A stretch of DNA of 13,616 nucleotides from Cytophagaceae bacterium (GCA_947459055.1 CANHCG010000014.1:1-13616); one strand, 5' to 3'. Numbered from the stretch's first letter, positions 1 through 8,693 are shown. Notes: generated by a model not told the origin, from the sequence alone. A program made the numbers and translations.

Positions 1-2159
<2,159 letters not shown>

Positions 2160-2165
2160 AATCTG

Positions 2166-2173
2166 CAAAGATA
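2166..2173 (-). promoter_or_regulatory. Candidate -7 promoter element (TATCTTTG) just before metH
   Basis: Read on the minus strand, the 24-nt gap between kdsB and metH contains TATCTTTG. This is an exact match to the Bacteroidota -7 consensus TAnnTTTG, and it ends 6 nt before the metH ATG. I see no good TTG-type -33 element at the usual distance, so the assignment rests on the -7 match and its position. If it is used, metH would have its own promoter and almost no 5' leader. Confidence 0.4.
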
Positions 2174-2183
2174 GGGCTTTAGA

Positions 2184-2936
2184 CTATATAAACCCTAATT
2201 TTTTGATTTTTTCTAGGTCCTCTGGGCTGTCAATTCCGATGGTTTCAAATTGGGTTTCCACTGTTTGAATTTGAAAACCATGCTGGAGCCAACGTAATTG
2301 TTCCAACGATTCCGCGCGTTCTAAATCAGAACTAGGCAACTGATTTAATTTTGGCAAAATATCCGACCGATAAGCATACAAACCAATATGTTTAAAATAA
2401 CGATGGTGGCTCAACCAATCCTCTTGTGGTAAGCCTCGCATGTAGGGAATGGCATGTCGAGAAAAATACAAAGCTTGTTGGTGTGCATCCAGCACCACCT
2501 TCGGGCTATTCGGATTAAACAAGGCATCGATGGTGGTAATTTGCTTCACCAAGGTATAAATGGGTGCATTAGAACGAAAAGCGTTCGTGATTTCAATCAA
2601 TTGGTCCGGCTCAATAAAAGGCTCGTCTCCTTGAATATTAACAAGGTAATCGACTTCTTCGCTTAAATTTCCTAGAACTTCGGCGCAACGATCCGTGCCG
2701 GAAACATGATCTTCCCTCGTCATCATCACCTCAGCCCCAAAAGCACTGGCAACGTCAAAAATGCGTGTATCGTCGGTAGCCACGATGATACGGTCCCAAC
2801 CAGAGACGGATGCGACACGTTCATAGGTTCTTTGGATCATCGGCTTTCCACCTAAATCAACCAAGGGCTTACCCGGATAACGACTCGAGGCATACCGAGC
2901 CGGAATGACGGCCACCACTTTTTTACCTTGCATCAT
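2184..2936 (-). CDS. kdsB: 3-deoxy-manno-octulosonate cytidylyltransferase (CMP-Kdo synthetase)
   Basis: KdsB activates Kdo with CTP, giving CMP-Kdo for the inner core of lipopolysaccharide; it acts in the cytoplasm. The protein has 250 residues, close to the usual 245-255. The N-terminal nucleotide-binding loop VVAVIPARYASSRYPGKPL spans residues 7-25. DDTRIF is at 55-60, TREDHVSGTDR at 73-83, and the metal-binding NIQGDEPFI at 100-108 with D104. The start is ATG at 2936; a second ATG follows at once, so the true start could be one codon later. It is the first gene of a likely two-gene minus-strand unit with metH and diverges from the 2997 gene across a 60-nt gap. Nothing is missing from the family motifs. 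Confidence 0.97.
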   Translation of the reverse strand: MMQGKKVVAVIPARYASSRYPGKPLVDLGGKPMIQRTYERVASVSGWDRIIVATDDTRIFDVASAFGAEVMMTREDHVSGTDRCAEVLGNLSEEVDYLVNIQGDEPFIEPDQLIEITNAFRSNAPIYTLVKQITTIDALFNPNSPKVVLDAHQQALYFSRHAIPYMRGLPQEDWLSHHRYFKHIGLYAYRSDILPKLNQLPSSDLERAESLEQLRWLQHGFQIQTVETQFETIGIDSPEDLEKIKKLGFI

Positions 2937-2966
2937 AAAATAGGACGTTTATTCAGCGAAATTTAA

Positions 2967-2974
2967 CAAATTTG
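2967..2974. promoter_or_regulatory. Palindromic CAAATTTG in the kdsB / DUF4905-like divergent gap
   Basis: The 60-nt gap between the divergent starts at 2936 and 2997 contains the perfect 8-base palindrome CAAATTTG. On each strand it differs from the -7 consensus TAnnTTTG only in the first base. It lies 22 nt before the plus-strand ATG and 30 nt before the minus-strand ATG. It could be a shared bidirectional -7 region or chance in AT-rich DNA. I see no stronger promoter candidate in this gap. Confidence 0.2.
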
Positions 2975-2996
2975 CACATAATTTTTTGAAACACGC

Positions 2997-3758
2997 ATGC
3001 CCCTAGCAAAAATCCTAAGCCATACCTTTGATGCCAATATTTGGTCAATTGGCTATTGGGGTAGTAAAGAAGCGCCTTTTTTATGGATTGAAACCAAAGA
3101 TCAAACTAGTCATGCCTGGTTTGGCATGGATTTATCCGCAGAAGGGAAAAAACCTTTCAATATCAACTGTCCAGCCCAAAAAAATCTCGTTTGGTTATGC
3201 GGTCTCGAGGATACTGGCGTGTTTTTACGCTTACAATCGGGCAAAAATCCGGGTATCGAGGCGGTGGAAGCCTATCATTTGGTGACGGGTGAAAAACAAT
3301 ATGAGGTAGCGGTTAAACAAAGACACCAATTGGTCGGTGAATTTCTCCTCATCAGTCAAGATTCCAACGCTACTAAATGGCTTGATCTACGGAAGGGTCA
3401 TTTCGTCGATAACCCAAGCTCGTTTGACCAAGGAAGTTTGGAGGTAGAAGCTAGCCAGCATTTTGAGGAAAGCCAACCAGGATTTAAGGAATTTCAACAA
3501 TTTTTCGAGCAACAATTTTCTGAAAAAATTGTAAAAGGCCTCGATTATTGGGAGGGTGCGAATAAGCTAATTTTTTCTTATTATCTTTACGAATCTGGTT
3601 TGAAAAACAAGCTTCGGGTAACGGATAAGGCCTTTACCATCCTACATGAAGATGTATTGGCAGAAGGAGATGGAATGGGTTATCAAACGTTCCAAGTGTT
3701 TCAAAACCAGTTGATTTATATCAAAAACAAACATCAAATTGACCGATATGTCTGCTAA
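2997..3758 (+). CDS. Uncharacterised Bacteroidota protein, DUF4905-like
   Basis: The function is unknown. The 253-residue product resembles, from memory, the DUF4905 family of roughly 250-residue proteins found mainly in Bacteroidota; the family name is the less certain part. There is no signal peptide or transmembrane segment, so it is probably cytoplasmic. Visible landmarks are several aromatic-rich strands such as NIWSIGYWGSKEAPFLWIE near the N-terminus, an acidic, Gln/Phe-rich stretch around residues 150-180, and a tyrosine-rich C-terminal third. The overall look is of a beta-rich fold. The start is the ATG at 2997, just downstream of the divergent promoter region with kdsB. The 3' end overlaps the LysM gene by 20 nt in another frame (11 nt if that gene starts at 3748), which suggests translational coupling. 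It is the first gene of the 2997-6494 run. Confidence 0.85.
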   Translation: MPLAKILSHTFDANIWSIGYWGSKEAPFLWIETKDQTSHAWFGMDLSAEGKKPFNINCPAQKNLVWLCGLEDTGVFLRLQSGKNPGIEAVEAYHLVTGEKQYEVAVKQRHQLVGEFLLISQDSNATKWLDLRKGHFVDNPSSFDQGSLEVEASQHFEESQPGFKEFQQFFEQQFSEKIVKGLDYWEGANKLIFSYYLYESGLKNKLRVTDKAFTILHEDVLAEGDGMGYQTFQVFQNQLIYIKNKHQIDRYVC

Positions 3759-4632
3759 AAAAAATCTTCTTTTCTGCGCATTTTTTTTCTGCCTTCTCCC
3801 TTTGGCAAAAGCGAACATAGTCGACTCACTAGGCCTCAAAAAAGAAAGTTCTAAAACCTACATTGTGTATAAGATGGGGAACAAACAACCTGTTTTAAGT
3901 GTATTAAAGCGGTATAATTTGTCCCTTGCTGAATTCAAACAAGCTAATCCCGAAACAGATATTCCTGTAAAATCCGGCGAAATCGTATTTATTCCGTTGC
4001 ATTACATGGACGAAAGTACTGCGGTATTAATTCAGAGCTCGAAGCCAGCTGCCATTCCTGTATCGGCAACGGCCACAGAAAAAAAAGTAGACGAAAAGAA
4101 ACTAGACGATGAAGGTATTCATATTGTGACCGCCAAGCAAAGTTTATTAAGCGTGGCTAATCTTCATAAAGTAACCATGGCTGAAATTCGCAAATGGAAT
4201 AATTTGACATCGGATATGCTGAAAGAAGGCCAGCGCCTGTGGGTTTCTGCACCAAAAACGACGGTGATAGATAAGGCAACTTTATTGCCAAGTAAAAATC
4301 CAACTGAAGAAATTAAAAGCACAGAAATCATTGCACCCAAAGAAGGTACAAACCCAGAAGGGCTTAAAAAGACAATTGAAACAGGTATCGCGGAGCTTAT
4401 CGACGTACCGGATAATTCAGGAAAATACCTAGCGCTTCATAAATCAGCTCCAATAGGAACTTTGGTTCTAGTTAAGAATTTGGCCAATAATCAAAGTATT
4501 TGGGTGAAGGTCATCGGTCGATTACCCAATGCAGATTCGAAATTGATTATCAAGTTATCGCCAAAGGCATTTGAACGATTAAATGCAGTTGATAAGCGAA
4601 TAAGGGCCGAAATCAGTTATTTAGTACAATAA
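3739..4632 (+). CDS. Secreted protein with two LysM domains and a degenerate RlpA-like barrel
   Basis: This is probably a periplasmic or outer-membrane-associated peptidoglycan-binding protein. Of 297 residues, about the first 25 form a signal peptide: a lysine pair, a Phe/Leu-rich core, and likely cleavage after LAKA. A second in-frame ATG at 3748 gives a shorter, equally good signal. LysM 1 spans about 41-86 and LysM 2 about 127-170, joined by a Lys/Glu-rich linker. The C-terminal 80 residues resemble the double-psi beta-barrel of RlpA lytic transglycosylases, with the family-like LALHKSAPIGT (H234) and a LSPKAFERL helix. Where active RlpA has NDRGP with the catalytic Asp, this protein has IGRLP (Gly at 260), so I infer no transglycosylase activity. 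It overlaps the previous gene, and one base separates it from the next ATG. Confidence 0.92.
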   Translation: MTDMSAKKNLLFCAFFFCLLPLAKANIVDSLGLKKESSKTYIVYKMGNKQPVLSVLKRYNLSLAEFKQANPETDIPVKSGEIVFIPLHYMDESTAVLIQSSKPAAIPVSATATEKKVDEKKLDDEGIHIVTAKQSLLSVANLHKVTMAEIRKWNNLTSDMLKEGQRLWVSAPKTTVIDKATLLPSKNPTEEIKSTEIIAPKEGTNPEGLKKTIETGIAELIDVPDNSGKYLALHKSAPIGTLVLVKNLANNQSIWVKVIGRLPNADSKLIIKLSPKAFERLNAVDKRIRAEISYLVQ

Positions 4633-4633
4633 G

Positions 4634-4798
4634 ATGCCCAAGAAAAAACGTCCGATCACGGCGGGACAAATCGCCTTCGAGGTCCTTTTCATTCTTTCCT
4701 ATCCATTTTTGGCTATTTTTTCAGCCTCTGTAACGGTATTGGTATGGGTTTTTTCTATACCTTCTCGGATTATTGCATTTTTTAGCTCTAATAAATAA
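4634..4798 (+). CDS. Small 54-residue membrane protein, unknown function
   Basis: I do not recognise this protein. An ATG at 4634 opens a 54-codon frame ending in TAA at 4796-4798. It starts one base after the LysM gene's stop and ends 5 nt before the next ATG, so it fills the only non-overlapping gap in this operon. The product starts with the basic MPKKKRPITAG and continues as one or two hydrophobic helices (about residues 14-50) containing an SYPFLAIF motif, ending in SSNK. This is the form of a small inner-membrane protein with a cytoplasmic positive N-terminus. The position, clean ATG and coherent amphiphilic composition support a real gene. It is too short for many gene finders. The role may relate to its envelope neighbour, but that is a guess. 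Confidence 0.75.
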   Translation: MPKKKRPITAGQIAFEVLFILSYPFLAIFSASVTVLVWVFSIPSRIIAFFSSNK

Positions 4799-4803
4799 GG
4801 TGG

Positions 4804-5586
4804 ATGAAGGCGGAAATCGCGGAACTTCTAGAACGAAAATACGCTTTCTTTAATCACCCGCGCTTCATCGAGCATGATCCGATACAGATTCCGCATTTAT
4901 TCAAAAAGACTGAAGATCGAGAAATCATGGGCTTTTGGGTCGCCATGTTAGCTTGGGGCCAACGAAAAACCATTCTTCAAAACGCGAAAACGCTTATCGA
5001 ACTCATGGACGGTGCCCCGCATGAATTTATTTTAGGCCATCAAGAAAAAGACCTGACACGATTCGCAACTTTCAAACATCGTACCTTTCAATATACCGAT
5101 ACGCTCTATTTTCTATGTTTTTTCAAAAGGCATTATTCCCAGTTTACTAGTTTAGAATCAGCATTTACCCAGCAATGGACAGGAGAAGAAATCAATGTAG
5201 AAGCGGCCATCAATGGTTTCTATGATTACTTTTTTGCGGATGAATGGGCTCCACAACGAACCCAAAAACATGTTTCCGCTCCAAAAAAAAAATCAGCTTG
5301 TAAAAGAATTTGCATGTTTCTTCGTTGGATGGTTAGAAATGATTCGGCCGGCGTGGATTTTGGGCTTTGGAAGTCGATTAAACCGAGCCAATTGATTTGC
5401 CCTCTTGATGTTCACGCGGTACGTACTTCGGAACAATTAGGTTTATTAACACCCGGGATGGCTGTAAATTGGAAATTAGCGGTGGCATTGACCAACGAAT
5501 TAAAAGCATTGGATCCCCATGATCCTGTTAAATATGACTTTGCCTTATATGGAATGGGGATCGAAAATAAAACAGTATGGAATTAG
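4804..5586 (+). CDS. TIGR02757 / DUF2400 family protein, glycosylase-like motif
   Basis: The function is unproven. The 260-residue product matches the Bacteroidota-rich TIGR02757 family, with GFWVAMLAWGQRKTIL near residue 45, a TQKHVSAPKKKSACKR stretch around 154-168, MFLRWMVR at 171-178, PLDVHAVRTSEQLGLL at 200-215, and DPHDPVKYDFALYGMG near the end. The block K167...D202 looks like the Lys/Asp catalytic pair of HhH-GPD DNA glycosylases, where a helix ending in a Lys precedes a (V/L)D-x-H motif. That relation is my inference. The poly-A run at 5283-5292 encodes three lysines in frame and causes no visible frameshift. The gene starts 5 nt after the small membrane gene and overlaps the epimerase gene by 10 nt, so it is probably cotranscribed. 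There is no signal peptide. Confidence 0.93.
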   Translation: MKAEIAELLERKYAFFNHPRFIEHDPIQIPHLFKKTEDREIMGFWVAMLAWGQRKTILQNAKTLIELMDGAPHEFILGHQEKDLTRFATFKHRTFQYTDTLYFLCFFKRHYSQFTSLESAFTQQWTGEEINVEAAINGFYDYFFADEWAPQRTQKHVSAPKKKSACKRICMFLRWMVRNDSAGVDFGLWKSIKPSQLICPLDVHAVRTSEQLGLLTPGMAVNWKLAVALTNELKALDPHDPVKYDFALYGMGIENKTVWN

Positions 5587-6494
5587 TCATAAATGAAATT
5601 CATGGTCCAGAAGGCCTAATTATCGAATTATTAAATACCGAAAGCGGTGAAAAAGCGCATATCTTACCCGAATGTGGCGGAACACTTATTCAATTATTTG
5701 AACACATCAGCCTACCAGGTTCCGGACCCATCCATCAAAACGCCTTTCATCCCAGCGCATTATTAGCCCCCTGGGTGAACCGCGTGCGAAATGGGAATTA
5801 TTCGTTTCAAGGTCGGAATTACCAATTACCCCTTACAGAACCCGCCCTAGGAAATGCCATTCACGGTTTTTTAGCCCGAAAACCATTTCAAGTAATCGAG
5901 CGAAAAATACTTGCGGATCGAGCGATTTTAATGCTAGAACACAACTTTGAAGGCGATTATCCAGGTTACCCTTTCCCTTTTGTTTTTCATTTAACCTACG
6001 AATTACATTTAGATGGGCATTTTTTTGTACGATTTGCACTGACAAATTCAGGAGAACATCGGATGCCCTTTGCGATTGGTTGGCACCCCTATTTTACATT
6101 CCCAGATTCCGAATTATCGGATTTTGAAATCAGTTTTAGGCCTCAAAGTAAATTCATTTCAGATTCACAAATGATTCCCATGCGGGAAGAATCAGTGGAA
6201 TACCCCTCACCCGTGGACTTGGCTAAGGAAAGTTTAGATAATGTGTTTCGATTACAGCCGGCTGATTTTCATACTACCACATTAACCCATAAGCGTACGC
6301 ATGCCAGTCTTTTTATCAAACAAAACGTAACTGATTTTCCATTCTTAGTGGTATTTGCTCCAGAAAATGAAGCCTGTGTGGCCATTGAACCCATGACAGC
6401 TAATACGGATGCATTTAATACCTTTGATGGGTTAAAAACCCTTGAGCCAGCGGAGACTTTTTCAAGTACTGTGGAGATTTGGCTAAACCGATAA
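5577..6494 (+). CDS. Aldose 1-epimerase (mutarotase) family protein
   Basis: This enzyme family interconverts alpha and beta anomers of aldoses or of hexose phosphates in the cytoplasm. The 305-residue length fits a GalM-like or YeaD-like member. The substrate-binding pair N68-R69 is in APWVNRVRNG and the first histidine, H96, in NAIHGF. The catalytic acid is likely H170 in GWHPYF, and the catalytic base E271 in AIEPMTANTDAFN. I see no signal peptide, so it is not one of the secreted mutarotases. The substrate cannot be told from the sequence, so no gene symbol is given. The start overlaps the TIGR02757 gene by 10 nt. It is the last gene of the tight plus-strand run; 39 nt separate it from the DUF3078 gene. 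Confidence 0.93.
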   Translation: MELVINEIHGPEGLIIELLNTESGEKAHILPECGGTLIQLFEHISLPGSGPIHQNAFHPSALLAPWVNRVRNGNYSFQGRNYQLPLTEPALGNAIHGFLARKPFQVIERKILADRAILMLEHNFEGDYPGYPFPFVFHLTYELHLDGHFFVRFALTNSGEHRMPFAIGWHPYFTFPDSELSDFEISFRPQSKFISDSQMIPMREESVEYPSPVDLAKESLDNVFRLQPADFHTTTLTHKRTHASLFIKQNVTDFPFLVVFAPENEACVAIEPMTANTDAFNTFDGLKTLEPAETFSSTVEIWLNR

Positions 6495-6521
6495 ATAAAG
6501 TTTTTAATTTAGTGAAATTTG

Positions 6522-6529
6522 TACCTTTG
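6522..6529 (+). promoter_or_regulatory. Candidate -7 element (TACCTTTG) 4 nt before the DUF3078 gene
   Basis: TACCTTTG is an exact match to the Bacteroidota -7 consensus TAnnTTTG. It sits in the 39-nt gap after the epimerase gene and ends only 4 nt before the ATG at 6534. With the usual distance from element to start point, transcription would begin at or next to the ATG. The -33 region is AT-rich but lacks a clear TTG. The match and the wider gap here support an independent promoter for this gene. Confidence 0.45.
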
Positions 6530-6533
6530 TTAA

Positions 6534-7424
6534 ATGAAATTAATTACCTGTTTACTTTTCCTCATTACGATGCAAACCACTTGGGCCGAAACAAGCCTCG
6601 TGGCGGACTCGGTGCGTGTGAAATGGAAAACAGATTTTGCGACGGGGATCAACTTAAACCAGTCAAGTTTTAGTAACAACTGGAAAGGTGGGGGTTCCAA
6701 TACCTTCGCAACCGGCTGGTATTTAAACCATAATGCAAGCATTAACAACAAATCCTGGCGTCTAATCAGTGATTTGAGCATGCAAGTGGGATTTCTACAA
6801 AATAAAACCCAAAGCCTTCGCAAGAACATCGACCGTATCTTTTACGAGTTTAAAGCCGGTTATCGCATTAGTCCACAATGGGATTTTTATGGCTCTACGA
6901 ACTTCCAAACGCAATTCTTTCAAGGTTTCGAATTCGGCAAAAAAAATAAATTAGGCATACCCGTGGATTCCTTAGTATCTAGCATTTTTGCTCCAGCCTA
7001 TTTAACGACATCCTTGGGATTGGAATATCACCCAAATAAACAAATCTATACGCGTGTCGGGGTGGGTAGTTTGCGCCAAACATTCGTCTTCGACGAACGC
7101 ATTTCCCGGGCTGGCTTATTCGGTTTGGAACGTCCTGGTGATAATATTCGGAATCAATTTGTATTGCAATTACTCTTAAATGTCGAACGCGATATTTTCG
7201 AAAACGTGAACATGAAAGCACGTTATTCTTCCCTCATTGACTATTTTAGAGTAGGACTGCCGAATGGAATTGTGCATCGATTTGATGCTAATTTCACCAT
7301 GAAGGTAAATAAATATCTAAGTACGAACCTGCAAGCTGTGTTGTTTAAAGACCCAGATCAAGACCCCGATTGGCAGTTTTCCCAAGTTCTATCGATGGGC
7401 TTGGTGTATCGAATTAGTAAATAA
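6534..7424 (+). CDS. DUF3078 family outer-membrane beta-barrel protein
   Basis: This is an exported beta-rich protein of unknown function, typical of Bacteroidota. The 296-residue product begins with a signal peptide, MKLITCLLFLITMQTTWA, with cleavage predicted before ETS. Starting at the internal Met13 would destroy the signal, so the ATG at 6534 is preferred. The mature part opens with a WKTDFATGINLNQSSFSNNW stretch that is characteristic of DUF3078. It continues with alternating, aromatic-rich strands (for example WDFYGSTNFQTQFFQGFEF) and ends in a strand plus a short tail, GLVYRISK. This pattern suggests an outer-membrane barrel. It probably has its own promoter (6522-6529). The stop codon touches the stop codon of the convergent ppx gene with no base between. 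Confidence 0.92.
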   Translation: MKLITCLLFLITMQTTWAETSLVADSVRVKWKTDFATGINLNQSSFSNNWKGGGSNTFATGWYLNHNASINNKSWRLISDLSMQVGFLQNKTQSLRKNIDRIFYEFKAGYRISPQWDFYGSTNFQTQFFQGFEFGKKNKLGIPVDSLVSSIFAPAYLTTSLGLEYHPNKQIYTRVGVGSLRQTFVFDERISRAGLFGLERPGDNIRNQFVLQLLLNVERDIFENVNMKARYSSLIDYFRVGLPNGIVHRFDANFTMKVNKYLSTNLQAVLFKDPDQDPDWQFSQVLSMGLVYRISK

Positions 7425-7443
7425 TCAATTAGTTGATTTTTTT
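7423..7443. terminator. Weak hairpin with T tract at the DUF3078 / ppx junction
   Basis: AATCAA at 7423-7428 pairs with TTGATT at 7433-7438 around a TTAG loop, and seven T residues follow on the plus strand (7437-7443). The stem has only one G-C pair and overlaps both stop codons, so it would be a weak terminator at best. It is the only terminator-like structure I can see at this zero-gap convergent junction. Confidence 0.3.
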
Positions 7444-8324
7444 CGTTGGAGATATCGGTCATATAACAACTGGATAATCCCATCCTTCAATCCCAAATCA
7501 GGCACAAAAATACTCGGACAATTTGCGCATTCCATTGCAGCCAAATAGATCGATGCTGCGGGAACAATCACATCCGCCCGGTCTGTGTTTAAACGTAGTT
7601 TATTCACGCGTTCCTCGAAAGTAAATGAACTTACATAAGCGGAAACCTTGCGCAATTCAAGAATTTCCATGGTCTTCGTCTCATCCACTTGGCCTGAAAT
7701 ATTATATAATTTCGCGATGTTTCCACCGGTTCCTACGGCATAAATGGGGCCAGAAATGGAGGCTAGTTGGGCTGAAATCCAACGGTTCATTTTCTCCCAA
7801 TCACCTTCCCGCTCCTTTCCCTCTAATAGGCGAACAGAACCTATTTTAAACGATTTAGAGGCTAATTTCACTCGATTTTGATAAACGTTTAATTCAGTAC
7901 TTCCACCTCCCACGTCGATGTGCAAGTAATTTTTCGTTGGATGCAGGGATTGAACCACCACGTCATTGATTAATTCTGCTTCACGAGCACCATCGATGAT
8001 ATTGATTTTCATATCCAAAATCTTCTGAATCCGCGTCACGATTTCCTGCGAATTCGAAGCCTCCCGCATTGCAGATGTAGCACAAATGGAATAATCCTTC
8101 ACCTCATGCAAATCCATGAGCAATTTATAGGCATGCAATAATTTAAAAATCCGAACCTCCGATTCTGGCGATATTTCACCATCAATAAACACATCATGTC
8201 CTAATCGAAGCGCAAAACGCACATATTCAATGCGCTTAAAACTCATAACCCCCTCATTATCCAAGACACTTGAAATTTGTAAACGGGCGGCATTGGAGCC
8301 AATATCAATCGCAGCAAATTTCAT
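7425..8324 (-). CDS. Ppx/GppA family phosphatase (exopolyphosphatase-like)
   Basis: This family hydrolyses inorganic polyphosphate or the 5'-phosphate of pppGpp. The 299-residue protein is the short form, containing the two ASKHA-fold domains and lacking the C-terminal extension of E. coli Ppx (about 510 residues). Motifs are AIDIGSNAARL at residues 5-15, ICATSAMREA at 80-89, the conserved Glu region DGAREAELI at 111-119 (E115), and the phosphate-binding HIDVGGGSTEL beginning at 135 (D137). Ppx and GppA activities cannot be separated by sequence alone, so I leave the symbol blank. The ATG overlaps the stop of the IscA-like gene by one base (TGATG), a typical translational-coupling arrangement. 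Its own stop touches the DUF3078 stop. Confidence 0.94.
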   Translation of the reverse strand: MKFAAIDIGSNAARLQISSVLDNEGVMSFKRIEYVRFALRLGHDVFIDGEISPESEVRIFKLLHAYKLLMDLHEVKDYSICATSAMREASNSQEIVTRIQKILDMKINIIDGAREAELINDVVVQSLHPTKNYLHIDVGGGSTELNVYQNRVKLASKSFKIGSVRLLEGKEREGDWEKMNRWISAQLASISGPIYAVGTGGNIAKLYNISGQVDETKTMEILELRKVSAYVSSFTFEERVNKLRLNTDRADVIVPAASIYLAAMECANCPSIFVPDLGLKDGIIQLLYDRYLQRKKSTN

Positions 8325-8614
8325 CAGGTTTGGGGCTTATGTAAATAAAAACCATTGGCACGCGTTTCAAAATCAATTTGGGTACCCAATACGAATAACA
8401 ATTCCCGGCGATCAATAAGCACTGGAATTCCTTCAATCAAATAGGTCTCATCATGTTCCGTTTGCGAATCAAATCCCAACACGAAAGTTCCCCCACAGGC
8501 TCCTCCTCGCATTCCAATTCGAACAAATGGTTCCGGCATAGTACCACTGTCGACATAGTGCCATAAATTCGCACGTGCTTCAGGGGTAAATTGAACAGGA
8601 AACTGATTTGACAT
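8324..8614 (-). CDS. HesB/IscA-like protein lacking the C-terminal cysteine pair
   Basis: The family are A-type carriers that bind iron or Fe-S clusters through a Cys early in the fold and a CxC near the C-terminus. This 96-residue protein keeps the fold signature: PEARANL at 11-17, VRIGMRGGACGGTFVLGF with C40, then GIPVLIDRRELLFVLGTQIDF, and GFYLHKPQT at the end. It stops exactly where IscA proteins continue with the CGCG segment, so it has a single cysteine. I chose the ATG at 8614, which places PEARANL at a usual distance; an in-frame ATG at 8632 would add six residues. The stop overlaps the ppx start by one base, so the short C-terminus is fixed by operon structure and no frameshift is seen. 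Conventional cluster transfer is doubtful. Confidence 0.88.
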   Translation of the reverse strand: MSNQFPVQFTPEARANLWHYVDSGTMPEPFVRIGMRGGACGGTFVLGFDSQTEHDETYLIEGIPVLIDRRELLFVLGTQIDFETRANGFYLHKPQT

Positions 8615-8660
8615 ATATTCAGGTAAATGCAAGCATAAAAATAACTAAATTTATGTTGCC

Positions 8661-8693
8661 TTTGGCGGAAGCGTAGACACAAAAATAAATTTG
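8661..8693 (+). promoter_or_regulatory. Probable porX promoter (TTTG, 21 nt, TAAATTTG)
   Basis: TTTG at 8661-8664 and TAAATTTG at 8686-8693 match the Bacteroidota -33 and -7 consensus with a spacing of 21 nt. The start point would fall near 8698-8703, leaving a leader of about 42-47 nt before the ATG at 8745. This is the best-formed promoter in the window. Confidence 0.5.
8680..8687 (-). promoter_or_regulatory. Candidate -7 element for the IscA-like / ppx operon
   Basis: On the minus strand the sequence reads TATTTTTG, an exact TAnnTTTG match. It shares two bases with the oppositely oriented porX -7 element. A TTG lies about 15 nt upstream, which is a little closer than usual. Use of this element would place the start point about 40 nt before the ATG at 8632 and 60 nt before the ATG at 8614. 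Confidence 0.3.

Noticed and set aside
2160..2183. Cobalamin riboswitch upstream of metH
   Set aside because: Only 24 nt separate metH from kdsB, far too short for that aptamer, and no such elements are visible within the kdsB end.
6530..6829. 99-codon minus-strand frame opposite the DUF3078 gene
   Set aside because: It is antisense to a signal peptide and conserved DUF3078 start, with composition typical of a shadow frame.
8324..8330. Frameshift truncating the IscA-like protein
   Set aside because: The stop forms a TGATG overlap with the ppx start, an ordinary coupling arrangement, and no CGCG coding remnant lies just beyond in another frame.
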